Source: CAHJXF01 sp038240015
Lineage (GTDB): Bacteria > Pseudomonadota > Gammaproteobacteria > Burkholderiales > Burkholderiaceae_D
Assembly (NCBI GenBank): GCA_038240015.1
Contig: JBBSEF010000128.1
Coordinates: 1 to 6,500, forward strand
Direction: 5' to 3'
DNA: 6,500 bases
Shown here: in pieces, positions 1 through 5,986 of the stretch
How the letters are laid out: the number at the start of each line of letters is the position of its first letter
Numbering within the stretch: position 1 is the stretch's first letter
Made by a program: the position numbers and the translations under genes
The notes under the pieces: generated by a model
What the model saw: only the letters and a program-made list of their open reading frames with translations
What the model was told of the DNA's origin: nothing
The model's database searches: none

Positions 1-47
1 AACGGCGGCAGTCAGCCCGCTTCCACGTAAACTGCGCGATCGTTTCC

Positions 48-52
48 GGGAG
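48..52 (+). promoter_or_regulatory. Ribosome binding site of the S9 peptidase gene
   Basis: GGGAG lies nine bases before the ATG at 62. It matters because no in-frame stop separates this ATG from the window edge, and no other in-frame ATG, GTG or TTG occurs in those 61 bases. It supports initiation at 62. Confidence 0.6.
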
Positions 53-61
53 CCCGCCTTC

Positions 62-2278
62 ATGAGCAAAAAGAAAAAACCCATCACGATCGAGGATCTG
101 TGGGCTATGAAGCGCTTCGGCGCGCCTACGCTCTCGCCGGACGGGCGGTGGGCATGCGTCGCGGTCTCCTCGTATTCGATGACCGGCAACGACAGCGCCT
201 CGCAGCTCTGGCTGCTCGCCACGGACGGCAGCGTGCAACGCCAGTTGACGCGCGGACAAAAGGACGGTGACCCGCAGTGGTCGCCGGACGGCCGCTGGAT
301 CGCATTCACTTCGAAGCGTGCGAAGCTCGATGGCAGCGCGGAAGGCAGCGCGCTCGAAGACGAAGCGCAGCTTTACCTGATCGCGGCCGATGGCGGCGAG
401 GCAATGCGCATCACCGATCTCGCGACGGGAGTCTCGGCACTCCGCTGGTTTTCCGACAGCAAGCGCATCGCGTTCGTGTCGTGGGTCTGGCCGAACGAGA
501 AGACCGTCAAGGCCCAGGCCAAGCGCGCGAAGGCCGAACGCGACGACAAGGTCAAGGCTTATGTGATCGAAGAGAATCACTACCGCTATTGGGACCACTG
601 GTTCCTGCGGGGTCGTCGCGCGCATGTTCATGTGGCGACGCTCTCGATCGCCGACCTGGATGCCGGAGCGCCGCCCGAGGCCGAGGTGCGCGACCTGTTC
701 GCGGGCACCGCATTTCACCTGCCGCCGCAAGATCCCGATGCCTCGTTCTTCGACATCAGTCCCGACGGAGACGAGATCGCTTTCACGCATGACTTCGATC
801 CCGATCCGCGCGCGCCGGCCTTCACCGACATCGTGCTGATGGATGTGAAGAAGGGACGCTGGCATTCGCCGACTCGCACCAGCGGACGCTCCGAAGAAAC
901 GCCGCGCTACTCGCGCGACGGCCGCTGGATCGCGATGCTGTCGTCGAACCTCGCGAAGGCCCACAACGAGCAGGCCCGCCTCGCATTGATTCGCCGCAGC
1001 GATCACGCGATCGTGCCGCTGACGTTCGAATGGGATCGCGGCCTTCACGGGCCTGCCGCCTGGTCGCATGACAGTGCGCGGCTCTATTTCCTCGCTGAGA
1101 CCGAAGTCGCGCAACCGATCTGGACGATCGCCGTGACTGGCGCCGATGGGCCATCGCCTGCAACCGCGAGGACGCAGACGCAGCCCAGCGAGTTGCTGCG
1201 CGGCCCGCATCACGGCGGCATCGCGACCGATCTGTCGGTCGCGGCCGATGGCGCGACGCTGATCTATTCGCGCTCTTCGCAAATGCATCCGCCGTCGCTG
1301 TTCGTGTCCGATGCCGAGGGTGGATCGGAACACGCGATCGAACGCTTCAACGCACCCACGCTCGATCGGATCGTCTTTGCCGATGCGCGCTCGGTGACGA
1401 TCGCGGGAGCGAATCAGGACCCGGTCCAGATGTGGGTCTTGACGCCGCCCGGCTTCAATGACGATCGCGCGGACGATGCCGCCAACCATGACTCGGCCAC
1501 GTCCGCCGCTCACGCGGGAGATGTGTCGGCGAAAAAGCCGAAGCGGTGGCCATTGATGCACACGATCCACGGCGGCCCGCACACCTGCTCGAACGATGGC
1601 TGGCACTGGCGCTGGAACACGCAGCTTTTTGCGGCACAAGGCTATGTGGTTGCCTCGGTCAACTATCACGGCTCGACCGGATGGGGCCAGGAGTTCCTCG
1701 GCTCGATCACGGGCGACTGGGGCACGCGCGAACTCGCCGACATCGAAGCGGGCACCGAATTTCTTTTGGGCACGGGTCGCATCGACGCCAAACGCGTGGT
1801 TGCGGCAGGCGGCAGCTACGGCGGCTACATGGTCGCGTTGATGAACGGGCGTGCGACGCGCGGACGCTATGCGGCCTACGTGTGTCATGCGGGCTGCTAC
1901 GACTGGGTGTCGATGATGGGCTCCGACGGCGCGTTCTGGTTCGCTCAGGAACTCGGCGCATTCCATTGGGACGACGAGGCGCGCGTGCTCGCGCAATCGC
2001 CGCATCACTACGCAGCACGCTTCGAGACGCCCACGCTCGTGATCCATGGCGAGCTCGACTATCGCGTCCCCTACTACCAGGGACTGGCCTACTACAACAC
2101 GCTGCGCGTGATGAAAGTGCCGTCGCGCCTCGTGTTCTTCCCCGACGAGAACCACTGGATCCTGAAGCCGCAGAACTCGAAGCTCTGGTATCACGAGTTC
2201 TTCGCGTGGCTCGAGCGCTTTGCGGGTGAGAAAAAAGCGAAGAGCAAGAAGACGGCGCGCGAGGCCGGGGCGCGCTGA
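62..2278 (+). CDS. S9 family serine peptidase (prolyl oligopeptidase / acylaminoacyl-peptidase type)
   Basis: A 738-residue serine exopeptidase or oligopeptidase of family S9, expected to cleave short peptides or blocked N-terminal residues. There is no signal peptide: the N-terminus is MSKKKK and then hydrophilic, so it is probably cytoplasmic. The first ~450 residues carry TolB/PD40-like beta-propeller repeats built on SPDGRW-type motifs (near residues 25, 75, 240 and 285, with degenerate copies such as WFSDSKRIAF and WSHDSARLYF). A hydrophilic linker (about 467-495) leads into the alpha/beta-hydrolase domain with HGGPH at 503-507 (oxyanion-hole strand), nucleophile Ser585 in GGSYGGYM, Asp666 in GELDYRVP and His698 in DENHW, so the triad is complete. 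The tail (about 722-735) is rich in Lys and Arg. The ATG at 62 is supported by GGGAG at 48-52 and by the family-like N-terminal LWAMKRFGAPTLSPDG, although the frame stays open upstream to the window edge. Family assignment is firm; substrate and subfamily are unknown. Confidence 0.95.
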   Translation: MSKKKKPITIEDLWAMKRFGAPTLSPDGRWACVAVSSYSMTGNDSASQLWLLATDGSVQRQLTRGQKDGDPQWSPDGRWIAFTSKRAKLDGSAEGSALEDEAQLYLIAADGGEAMRITDLATGVSALRWFSDSKRIAFVSWVWPNEKTVKAQAKRAKAERDDKVKAYVIEENHYRYWDHWFLRGRRAHVHVATLSIADLDAGAPPEAEVRDLFAGTAFHLPPQDPDASFFDISPDGDEIAFTHDFDPDPRAPAFTDIVLMDVKKGRWHSPTRTSGRSEETPRYSRDGRWIAMLSSNLAKAHNEQARLALIRRSDHAIVPLTFEWDRGLHGPAAWSHDSARLYFLAETEVAQPIWTIAVTGADGPSPATARTQTQPSELLRGPHHGGIATDLSVAADGATLIYSRSSQMHPPSLFVSDAEGGSEHAIERFNAPTLDRIVFADARSVTIAGANQDPVQMWVLTPPGFNDDRADDAANHDSATSAAHAGDVSAKKPKRWPLMHTIHGGPHTCSNDGWHWRWNTQLFAAQGYVVASVNYHGSTGWGQEFLGSITGDWGTRELADIEAGTEFLLGTGRIDAKRVVAAGGSYGGYMVALMNGRATRGRYAAYVCHAGCYDWVSMMGSDGAFWFAQELGAFHWDDEARVLAQSPHHYAARFETPTLVIHGELDYRVPYYQGLAYYNTLRVMKVPSRLVFFPDENHWILKPQNSKLWYHEFFAWLERFAGEKKAKSKKTAREAGAR

Positions 2279-2317
2279 CCGGTCGCGCGAATCGGTCGCG
2301 CGAATCGGCGGCCGGTC
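2277..2317 (+). repeat. Stem-loop containing a 13-bp tandem duplication after the peptidase gene
   Basis: GGTCGCGCGAATC occurs twice back to back (2281-2293 and 2294-2306) just after the peptidase stop codon. The arms 2277-2286 and 2308-2317 can form a 10-bp stem (nine Watson-Crick pairs and one G-U) with a 21-base loop. The stem starts inside the TGA stop codon. No run of T follows, so it does not meet the usual pattern of an intrinsic terminator. It could still slow polymerase or protect the 3' end of the peptidase message. The duplication is seen directly; any function is inference. Confidence 0.5.
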
Positions 2318-2361
2318 GCATCACCCTGCGCTTCGTCGCACACGCATTCACATGGCGTCGA

Positions 2362-2389
2362 TTGCGGCAAGATGCGCGCTTTGCATAGA
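2362..2389 (+). promoter_or_regulatory. Weak candidate sigma70-type promoter for the ABC exporter genes
   Basis: TTGCGG at 2362-2367 and CATAGA at 2384-2389 are 16 bases apart and lie just before the ATPase gene. The -35 box starts with the conserved TTG, but the -10 box matches TATAAT at only three of six positions. Its location, in a 128-base gap after a possible stem-loop, is the main reason to list it. It would give a leader of only about ten bases. Confidence 0.2.
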
Positions 2390-2406
2390 CCCTGATCGGG
2401 AACGCC

Positions 2407-3330
2407 ATGCTGAACGTCGAGCACCTCGCCAAGTCCTTCGGCAAGAACACCGCGGTCGCCGACGTATCGCTGTCGGTCGAGCGCGGACAGGTGATCGGTC
2501 TGCTCGGTCCCAACGGTGCGGGCAAGTCGACCACCGTGGCGATGATCTGCGGACTGGTCGCGCCCGATGGCGGCCGCGTGCTGATCGACGGCGAAGCGAT
2601 CGTGGCCGACGACAGCCCCGTCAAGCGCCGCATAGGCCTCGTGCCGCAGGACATCGCGCTCTATGAAGACCTGGGCGCGCGCGGCAATCTCGAACTGTTC
2701 GGCGCGCTCTACGGCATCAAGGGCGCGCTGCTGAAAGAGCGCGTAGCTGCGGCGCTCGAGCTGGTCGGCCTCGCCGATCGCGCGCGCGACAAGCCGTCGA
2801 GTTATTCGGGAGGCATGAAGCGGCGCCTGAACATCGCCGCGGCGCTGGTCCACGATCCCGACCTGCTGGTGCTCGACGAGCCGACCGTCGGCATCGATCC
2901 GCAAAGCCGCAACGCGATCTTCGACAATCTCGAAACGCTCGCCGCGCGCGGCAAGGCGATCGTCTATACGACGCACTACATGGAAGAAGCCGAGCGGCTC
3001 GCCGATCGCATCGTCATCATCGACCACGGTCGCGTCGTGGCGTCGGACACGCCGGCCGCATTGATTCGTACGCTCGGCGACACGGGAGTGATCACGATCG
3101 AAGTGAGCGGCGCCGTCGATGTCGATGCGCTGCGCGTTGAAGACGGCGTCACGCGCGCCGAACAGAACGATGACGTTCTCACGCTCGCGATCGTCGATCT
3201 CGGCGCCCATCTGCCGCATGTGCTCGCGTGGCTCGCGGCGCGCGGTCATGCGATCCGCCGCGTCTCGAGTTCTCGCGCCACGCTCGAAGACGTGTTTCTT
3301 TCCCTGACCGGTCGCCAGTTGCGCGATTGA
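2407..3330 (+). CDS. ABC exporter ATP-binding protein
   Basis: A 307-residue nucleotide-binding subunit that hydrolyses ATP at the inner face of the membrane to drive the permease encoded next. In order: Walker A GPNGAGKST (34-42), Q-loop Gln81 in VPQD, signature YSGGMKRR (133-140, the SGGMK variant common in drug and polysaccharide-type ABC-2 exporters), Walker B LLVLDEP (153-159) with catalytic Glu158, D-loop GIDP (162-165) and switch His190 in TTHYMEEAE. All catalytic elements are intact. After the ATPase fold, about 90 residues form a C-terminal accessory region ending in the typical LEDVFLSLTGRQLRD, as in CcmA/DrrA-like ATPases. The start has a modest GGGAA four bases upstream (2398-2402), and the N-terminal MLNVEHLAKSFG is standard. 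The gap to the permease gene is 16 bases, so they form an operon. The substrate is unknown; DrrA-like or YhhJ/RbbA-like roles are possible. Confidence 0.95.
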   Translation: MLNVEHLAKSFGKNTAVADVSLSVERGQVIGLLGPNGAGKSTTVAMICGLVAPDGGRVLIDGEAIVADDSPVKRRIGLVPQDIALYEDLGARGNLELFGALYGIKGALLKERVAAALELVGLADRARDKPSSYSGGMKRRLNIAAALVHDPDLLVLDEPTVGIDPQSRNAIFDNLETLAARGKAIVYTTHYMEEAERLADRIVIIDHGRVVASDTPAALIRTLGDTGVITIEVSGAVDVDALRVEDGVTRAEQNDDVLTLAIVDLGAHLPHVLAWLAARGHAIRRVSSSRATLEDVFLSLTGRQLRD

Positions 3331-3346
3331 TCGCACCGACCTCGCC

Positions 3347-4669
3347 ATGAACGCGCTCATCGCTCTCGTCAAGAAAGACCTGATTCTTTACTTCTCGAAT
3401 CGCCGCGCGTTGCTCGTGACGATCGCGGCGCCGATCGCGATCGCCGCGTTTTTCGGTTCGTTGTTCGGAGGCTCCGGCAACCAGGCGCCGTCGCGCGTTC
3501 CGATCGCGATCGTCGACCACGATCAAAGCACAATCTCGAAACGCATCGTCGCCGACATGACCGCCGACAAGACCTTCGACGTGCAACCGCTGGCCGAAGC
3601 CGACGCGGCCGAGGCCGTCAAGCGCGGCAAGCTGCGCGCGGTCGTGACGTTGCCGCGCGGTTTCGGCGAAGACGCGCCGCTGGCGCTCTTCAGTACGCGC
3701 GAAAAAAAGCCCGTGATCGAAATTCGCTATGACCCGTCGCAGGCGATTACCCTGCAAGTCGTGCAGGGACTGCTCGCCCAGCATGCGATGGAAAGCGTGA
3801 CGAAGAGCGCGTTCTCGTTCGGCAACGACAGCGCCGGCATGAAGACCATCGTCGAAGCGCGCCGAGACGTGAGCGCGAGCGCATCGATGTCCGACGCATC
3901 GAGGCGCGACCTGCTCGCGCTCTTCGACTCGATCGATCGCGTGCGTAGTTCGAGCGGCGACGACGCGTCGCGTCCTGGCGCGTCGGGCGCCGGCAATGGG
4001 CCGGGCTTCCAGATCCCTTATTCCGTCAAGGAGGTCGAAGCGAGCTCGCGGCCCGAGGCAAAGTACAACGGCTACTCGCATTCGTTCGCCGGCATGGGCG
4101 TGCAGTTCATCCTGTTCATGGGGATCGATCTCGGGATCAAGCTGTTGACCACGCGGCGCATGGGCTTGTGGCAACGTTTGCGCGCCGCGCCGCTGTCGCG
4201 CGGCTTCCTGCTCGCGAGTCAGGTCGCAAGCGGCGCGTTGATCGCCGCGCTGCTCTTCACGCTGATCTTCGCAGCCGGCGTGCTCTTCTTCGGCGTGCGC
4301 ATCGAAGGCAGCATGATCGGCTTCGTCGGTCTCATCGTGGCGTTCGCGCTGATGACCGCGGCCTTCGGCCTGTTCATCGCCGCGCTTGGACAGACCCCCG
4401 AGGCGACGCGCGGACTTGCGATCTTCGCGACGCTCGTGATGGTGATGCTGGGCGGTGCGTGGGTGCCGTCCTTCGTCTTTCCGCAATGGCTGCAGACCGT
4501 GTCACTGGTGATGCCTACGCGCTGGGCGGTCGATGGTTTCGATGCCATGACGTGGCGGGGCCTGGGTTGGGAAGCCGCATGGCCGGCGATCCTCGTACTT
4601 CTCGGATTCGCGATCGCGTTCGGCGTGATCGCCACGCTGCGATTCAATTGGGATGAGAAGGCGGGATAG
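3347..4669 (+). CDS. ABC-2 type transporter permease
   Basis: A 440-residue membrane subunit that partners the ATPase encoded just upstream and exports an unidentified substrate through the inner membrane. The topology follows the ABC-2 pattern: a short cytoplasmic start (MNALIALVKKDLILYFSNRR), TM1 at about 22-41, a long extracytoplasmic domain of roughly 200 residues, then five hydrophobic segments at about 250-267, 293-316, 322-347, 355-378 and 410-431. The cytoplasmic loop RRMGLWQRLRAAPLSRG (270-286) corresponds to the coupling segment of this family. The extracytoplasmic domain ends in a flexible Ser/Gly/Asp-rich stretch (about 203-220, including GASGAG). No clear ribosome binding site precedes the ATG, which fits translation following closely from the ATPase gene. 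The length suits the NodJ/YhhJ/DrrB-like superfamily, with the large periplasmic domain favouring the YhhJ-like group. A membrane-fusion partner, if any, is not in this window. Confidence 0.92.
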   Translation: MNALIALVKKDLILYFSNRRALLVTIAAPIAIAAFFGSLFGGSGNQAPSRVPIAIVDHDQSTISKRIVADMTADKTFDVQPLAEADAAEAVKRGKLRAVVTLPRGFGEDAPLALFSTREKKPVIEIRYDPSQAITLQVVQGLLAQHAMESVTKSAFSFGNDSAGMKTIVEARRDVSASASMSDASRRDLLALFDSIDRVRSSSGDDASRPGASGAGNGPGFQIPYSVKEVEASSRPEAKYNGYSHSFAGMGVQFILFMGIDLGIKLLTTRRMGLWQRLRAAPLSRGFLLASQVASGALIAALLFTLIFAAGVLFFGVRIEGSMIGFVGLIVAFALMTAAFGLFIAALGQTPEATRGLAIFATLVMVMLGGAWVPSFVFPQWLQTVSLVMPTRWAVDGFDAMTWRGLGWEAAWPAILVLLGFAIAFGVIATLRFNWDEKAG

Positions 4670-4693
4670 CAATGAGAGGGCGGGATGAGAGGC
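4653..4693 (+). repeat. 19-base-period direct repeat across the permease stop codon
   Basis: ATGAGAAGGCGGGAT (4653-4667) recurs as ATGAGAGGGCGGGAT (4672-4686), 14 of 15 bases identical, and a partial third copy ATGAGAGGC starts at 4685 within the second. The first copy encodes the last residues of the permease (DEKAG), and the TAG stop (4667-4669) sits at its end. It looks like a small local duplication; no function is apparent. Confidence 0.6.
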
Positions 4694-4737
4694 AGTCCTA
4701 CCCGTCGCCCTCGTCACGCGCCGACAAGCATGCAGCG

Positions 4738-4754
4738 ATCGACCCGTCGATAAT
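4738..4754 (+). promoter_or_regulatory. Candidate -10 element with overlapping dyad upstream of egtD
   Basis: GATAAT at 4749-4754 matches TATAAT at five of six positions and is the best -10-like hexamer in the gap before egtD. No good -35 box lies at 16-18 bases; the nearest match, CCGACA at 4721-4726, is 22 bases away. A perfect dyad ATCGAC-CC-GTCGAT (4738-4751) overlaps its left edge and could be an operator. A dyad of this size in a gap this long is not far from chance. A start near 4761 would leave a leader of about 35 or 80 bases, depending on the egtD start codon. Confidence 0.25.
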
Positions 4755-4840
4755 GCGGGACGGTTGGCCGGTCCGCACCCCCAGCTTCGTAGAGTGTGCT
4801 CACGAAGAGACATTCGTTGTCCCAACGCCTGCGATCCATC

Positions 4841-5986
4841 ATGAAAACTTCTGCCCTGCTGGACCCGGCACGGCCTCCCGGAAAGTCGATCGCCGCCGAT
4901 GGTCGCGTGGTCGATCTCGTCTCGCGCCAGTTCGCCGGTCTTCCGCGCGTGGTCGTTCAGGCGACGATCGACGAAGCGGCGGATCGAGCCGCATTGCGCG
5001 CCGGTCTGATCGCAACGCCGGCGCATAGCGCGCCCAAGTTCTTCTACGACGCGCAGGGATCGTCGCTCTTCACCGCGATCTGCGAACTCGATGAGTACTA
5101 CCCGACGCGGACCGAGGCGCGGATCTTCGACACCCATCGCGACGTGATCGTGCGCGCATTGCCGGCGGATTCGCAGTGGATCGACCTGGGTTGCGGCGAT
5201 GGGGCGAAGGCGCGCGGCTGGCTCGACCGGGCGCGCGTGCGCCGCTATGTCGGCGTCGATATCGCCGAGCCGTGGCTGCGTGCGTCACTGGTGACGCTGG
5301 CGAGCGAGCGTGCACGCGGTGCGAACACGCGCGATGACACGCGCAAGAACACGCCCGCGCAATCCGGACCGCTGGCCATCGTCGGCGTCGTCACCGATTT
5401 CACGCGGCCCTTCGATCTGCACGCGGTACTGGCGGAGGAGCCCGACATGCCGCCGGTCTTTTTCTATCCCGGCTCGTCGATCGGCAATTTCGTGCACGAC
5501 GACGCGCGCGCATTTCTCGCGTCGGTGCGCGAGCACATCGAGCGCCATTCGACCGTTGATGGAAAAACCAGCGGCAGGCTTCTGATCGGCGTCGATCTCG
5601 TCAAGGATCGCAGCGTGCTTCACGCCGCGTACGACGATGCGCTCGGCGTGACGGCAGCCTTCAATCGAAATGTGTTGCGCGTGGCGAACCACTTGCTCGA
5701 CGCCGATTTCGACCCGAGTGCTTTCGAACATCGCGCGGTGTTCGACGAAGCCGCAAGCCGCATCGAGATGCAACTCGTCGCCACGCATGCGCAAACGGTA
5801 CGCATCGGCAGCGACGCGCGGCGCTTCGAAGAAGGCGAGGTGATCGTGACCGAGTACTCGCACAAATACACCGTTGAAAGTTTCAGCGACCTGCTCGAAG
5901 CCGCGGGATTCGCAACCGGAGAGCGGCTGCAATGCTGGACCGACGAGCGCGATTGGTTCGGCGTGTTCGTCGCGGAGCCCGCATGA
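4841..5986 (+). CDS. egtD: L-histidine N-alpha-methyltransferase (EgtD)
   Basis: This SAM-dependent cytoplasmic enzyme adds three methyl groups to the alpha-amino group of L-histidine to make hercynine, the first committed step of ergothioneine synthesis. Numbering from ATG 4841 (381 residues), hallmark segments are KFFYDAQGSSLF (66-77), EYYPTRTEA (85-93), SAM-binding LGCGDG (116-121), PGSSIGN (210-216), the VDLVKD strand (251-256), AYDDALGVTAAFNRN (263-277) and TEYSHKY (337-343). By recall of the M. smegmatis enzyme (321 residues), its histidine-binding Tyr56, Asn166, Tyr206, Glu282 and Ser284 map to Tyr86, Asn216, Tyr264, Glu338 and Ser340 here, all conserved. It is longer than that homologue because of an N-terminal extension of ~30 residues and a hydrophilic insertion at about 159-175. 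The start is uncertain: an in-frame GTG at 4796 would add 15 residues, and neither start has a convincing ribosome binding site. The stop overlaps egtB by four bases. Confidence 0.93.
   Translation: MKTSALLDPARPPGKSIAADGRVVDLVSRQFAGLPRVVVQATIDEAADRAALRAGLIATPAHSAPKFFYDAQGSSLFTAICELDEYYPTRTEARIFDTHRDVIVRALPADSQWIDLGCGDGAKARGWLDRARVRRYVGVDIAEPWLRASLVTLASERARGANTRDDTRKNTPAQSGPLAIVGVVTDFTRPFDLHAVLAEEPDMPPVFFYPGSSIGNFVHDDARAFLASVREHIERHSTVDGKTSGRLLIGVDLVKDRSVLHAAYDDALGVTAAFNRNVLRVANHLLDADFDPSAFEHRAVFDEAASRIEMQLVATHAQTVRIGSDARRFEEGEVIVTEYSHKYTVESFSDLLEAAGFATGERLQCWTDERDWFGVFVAEPA
5324..5359 (+). repeat. Three-unit 12-bp in-frame tandem repeat inside egtD
   Basis: Three adjacent 12-base units, AACACGCGCGAT, GACACGCGCAAG and AACACGCCCGCG, share the core ACACGC and are in frame. 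They encode the tetrapeptides NTRD, DTRK and NTPA (residues 162-173). The segment coincides with the hydrophilic insertion relative to the mycobacterial enzyme, lying between the SAM-site strand VDIAEPWL and the next core strand. This suggests it grew by replication slippage. Confidence 0.6.
5974..5977 (+). promoter_or_regulatory. Ribosome binding site of egtB, inside the end of egtD
   Basis: GGAG lies five bases before the egtB ATG at 5983, within the last codons of egtD. Together with the ATGA stop/start overlap it fixes the egtB start and points to translational coupling of the two genes. Confidence 0.6.

Noticed and set aside
1..65. Possible end of an upstream gene
   Set aside because: Two frames are open from the window edge, one ending at TAA 28-30 and one at TGA 63-65, which would overlap the peptidase ATG as ATGA. 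Neither of the 9- or 20-codon tails is recognisable, so no gene can be called.
1707..2654. Minus-strand open frame spanning the peptidase end and the ATPase start
   Set aside because: It is Arg/Ser/Pro-rich and low-complexity, and it covers the ends of two well-supported genes on the other strand.
2191..3372. Long open frame on the minus strand opposite the ABC ATPase gene
   Set aside because: It mirrors a gene with complete ABC motifs, its translation is rich in Arg and Asp with no recognisable domain, and GC-rich codon bias routinely leaves such antisense frames open.
3420..3515. Repeated GATCGCGATCG palindromic motifs in the permease gene
   Set aside because: They encode Ile-Ala-Ile runs (PIAIA, PIAIV) with the preferred codons ATC and GCG, and similar runs occur throughout the window, so codon bias explains them.
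3179..4486. Long open frame on the minus strand opposite the permease gene
   Set aside because: Its translation is dominated by Arg, His, Glu and Gln with no motif, and it lies over a convincing membrane protein gene on the + strand, so it is a composition artefact.
4672..5028. Open frame starting right after the permease stop, possible small gene or leader peptide
   Set aside because: It runs nearly 190 bases into egtD in another frame, is rich in Arg and Ser with no domain, and its ATG lies in a local duplication.
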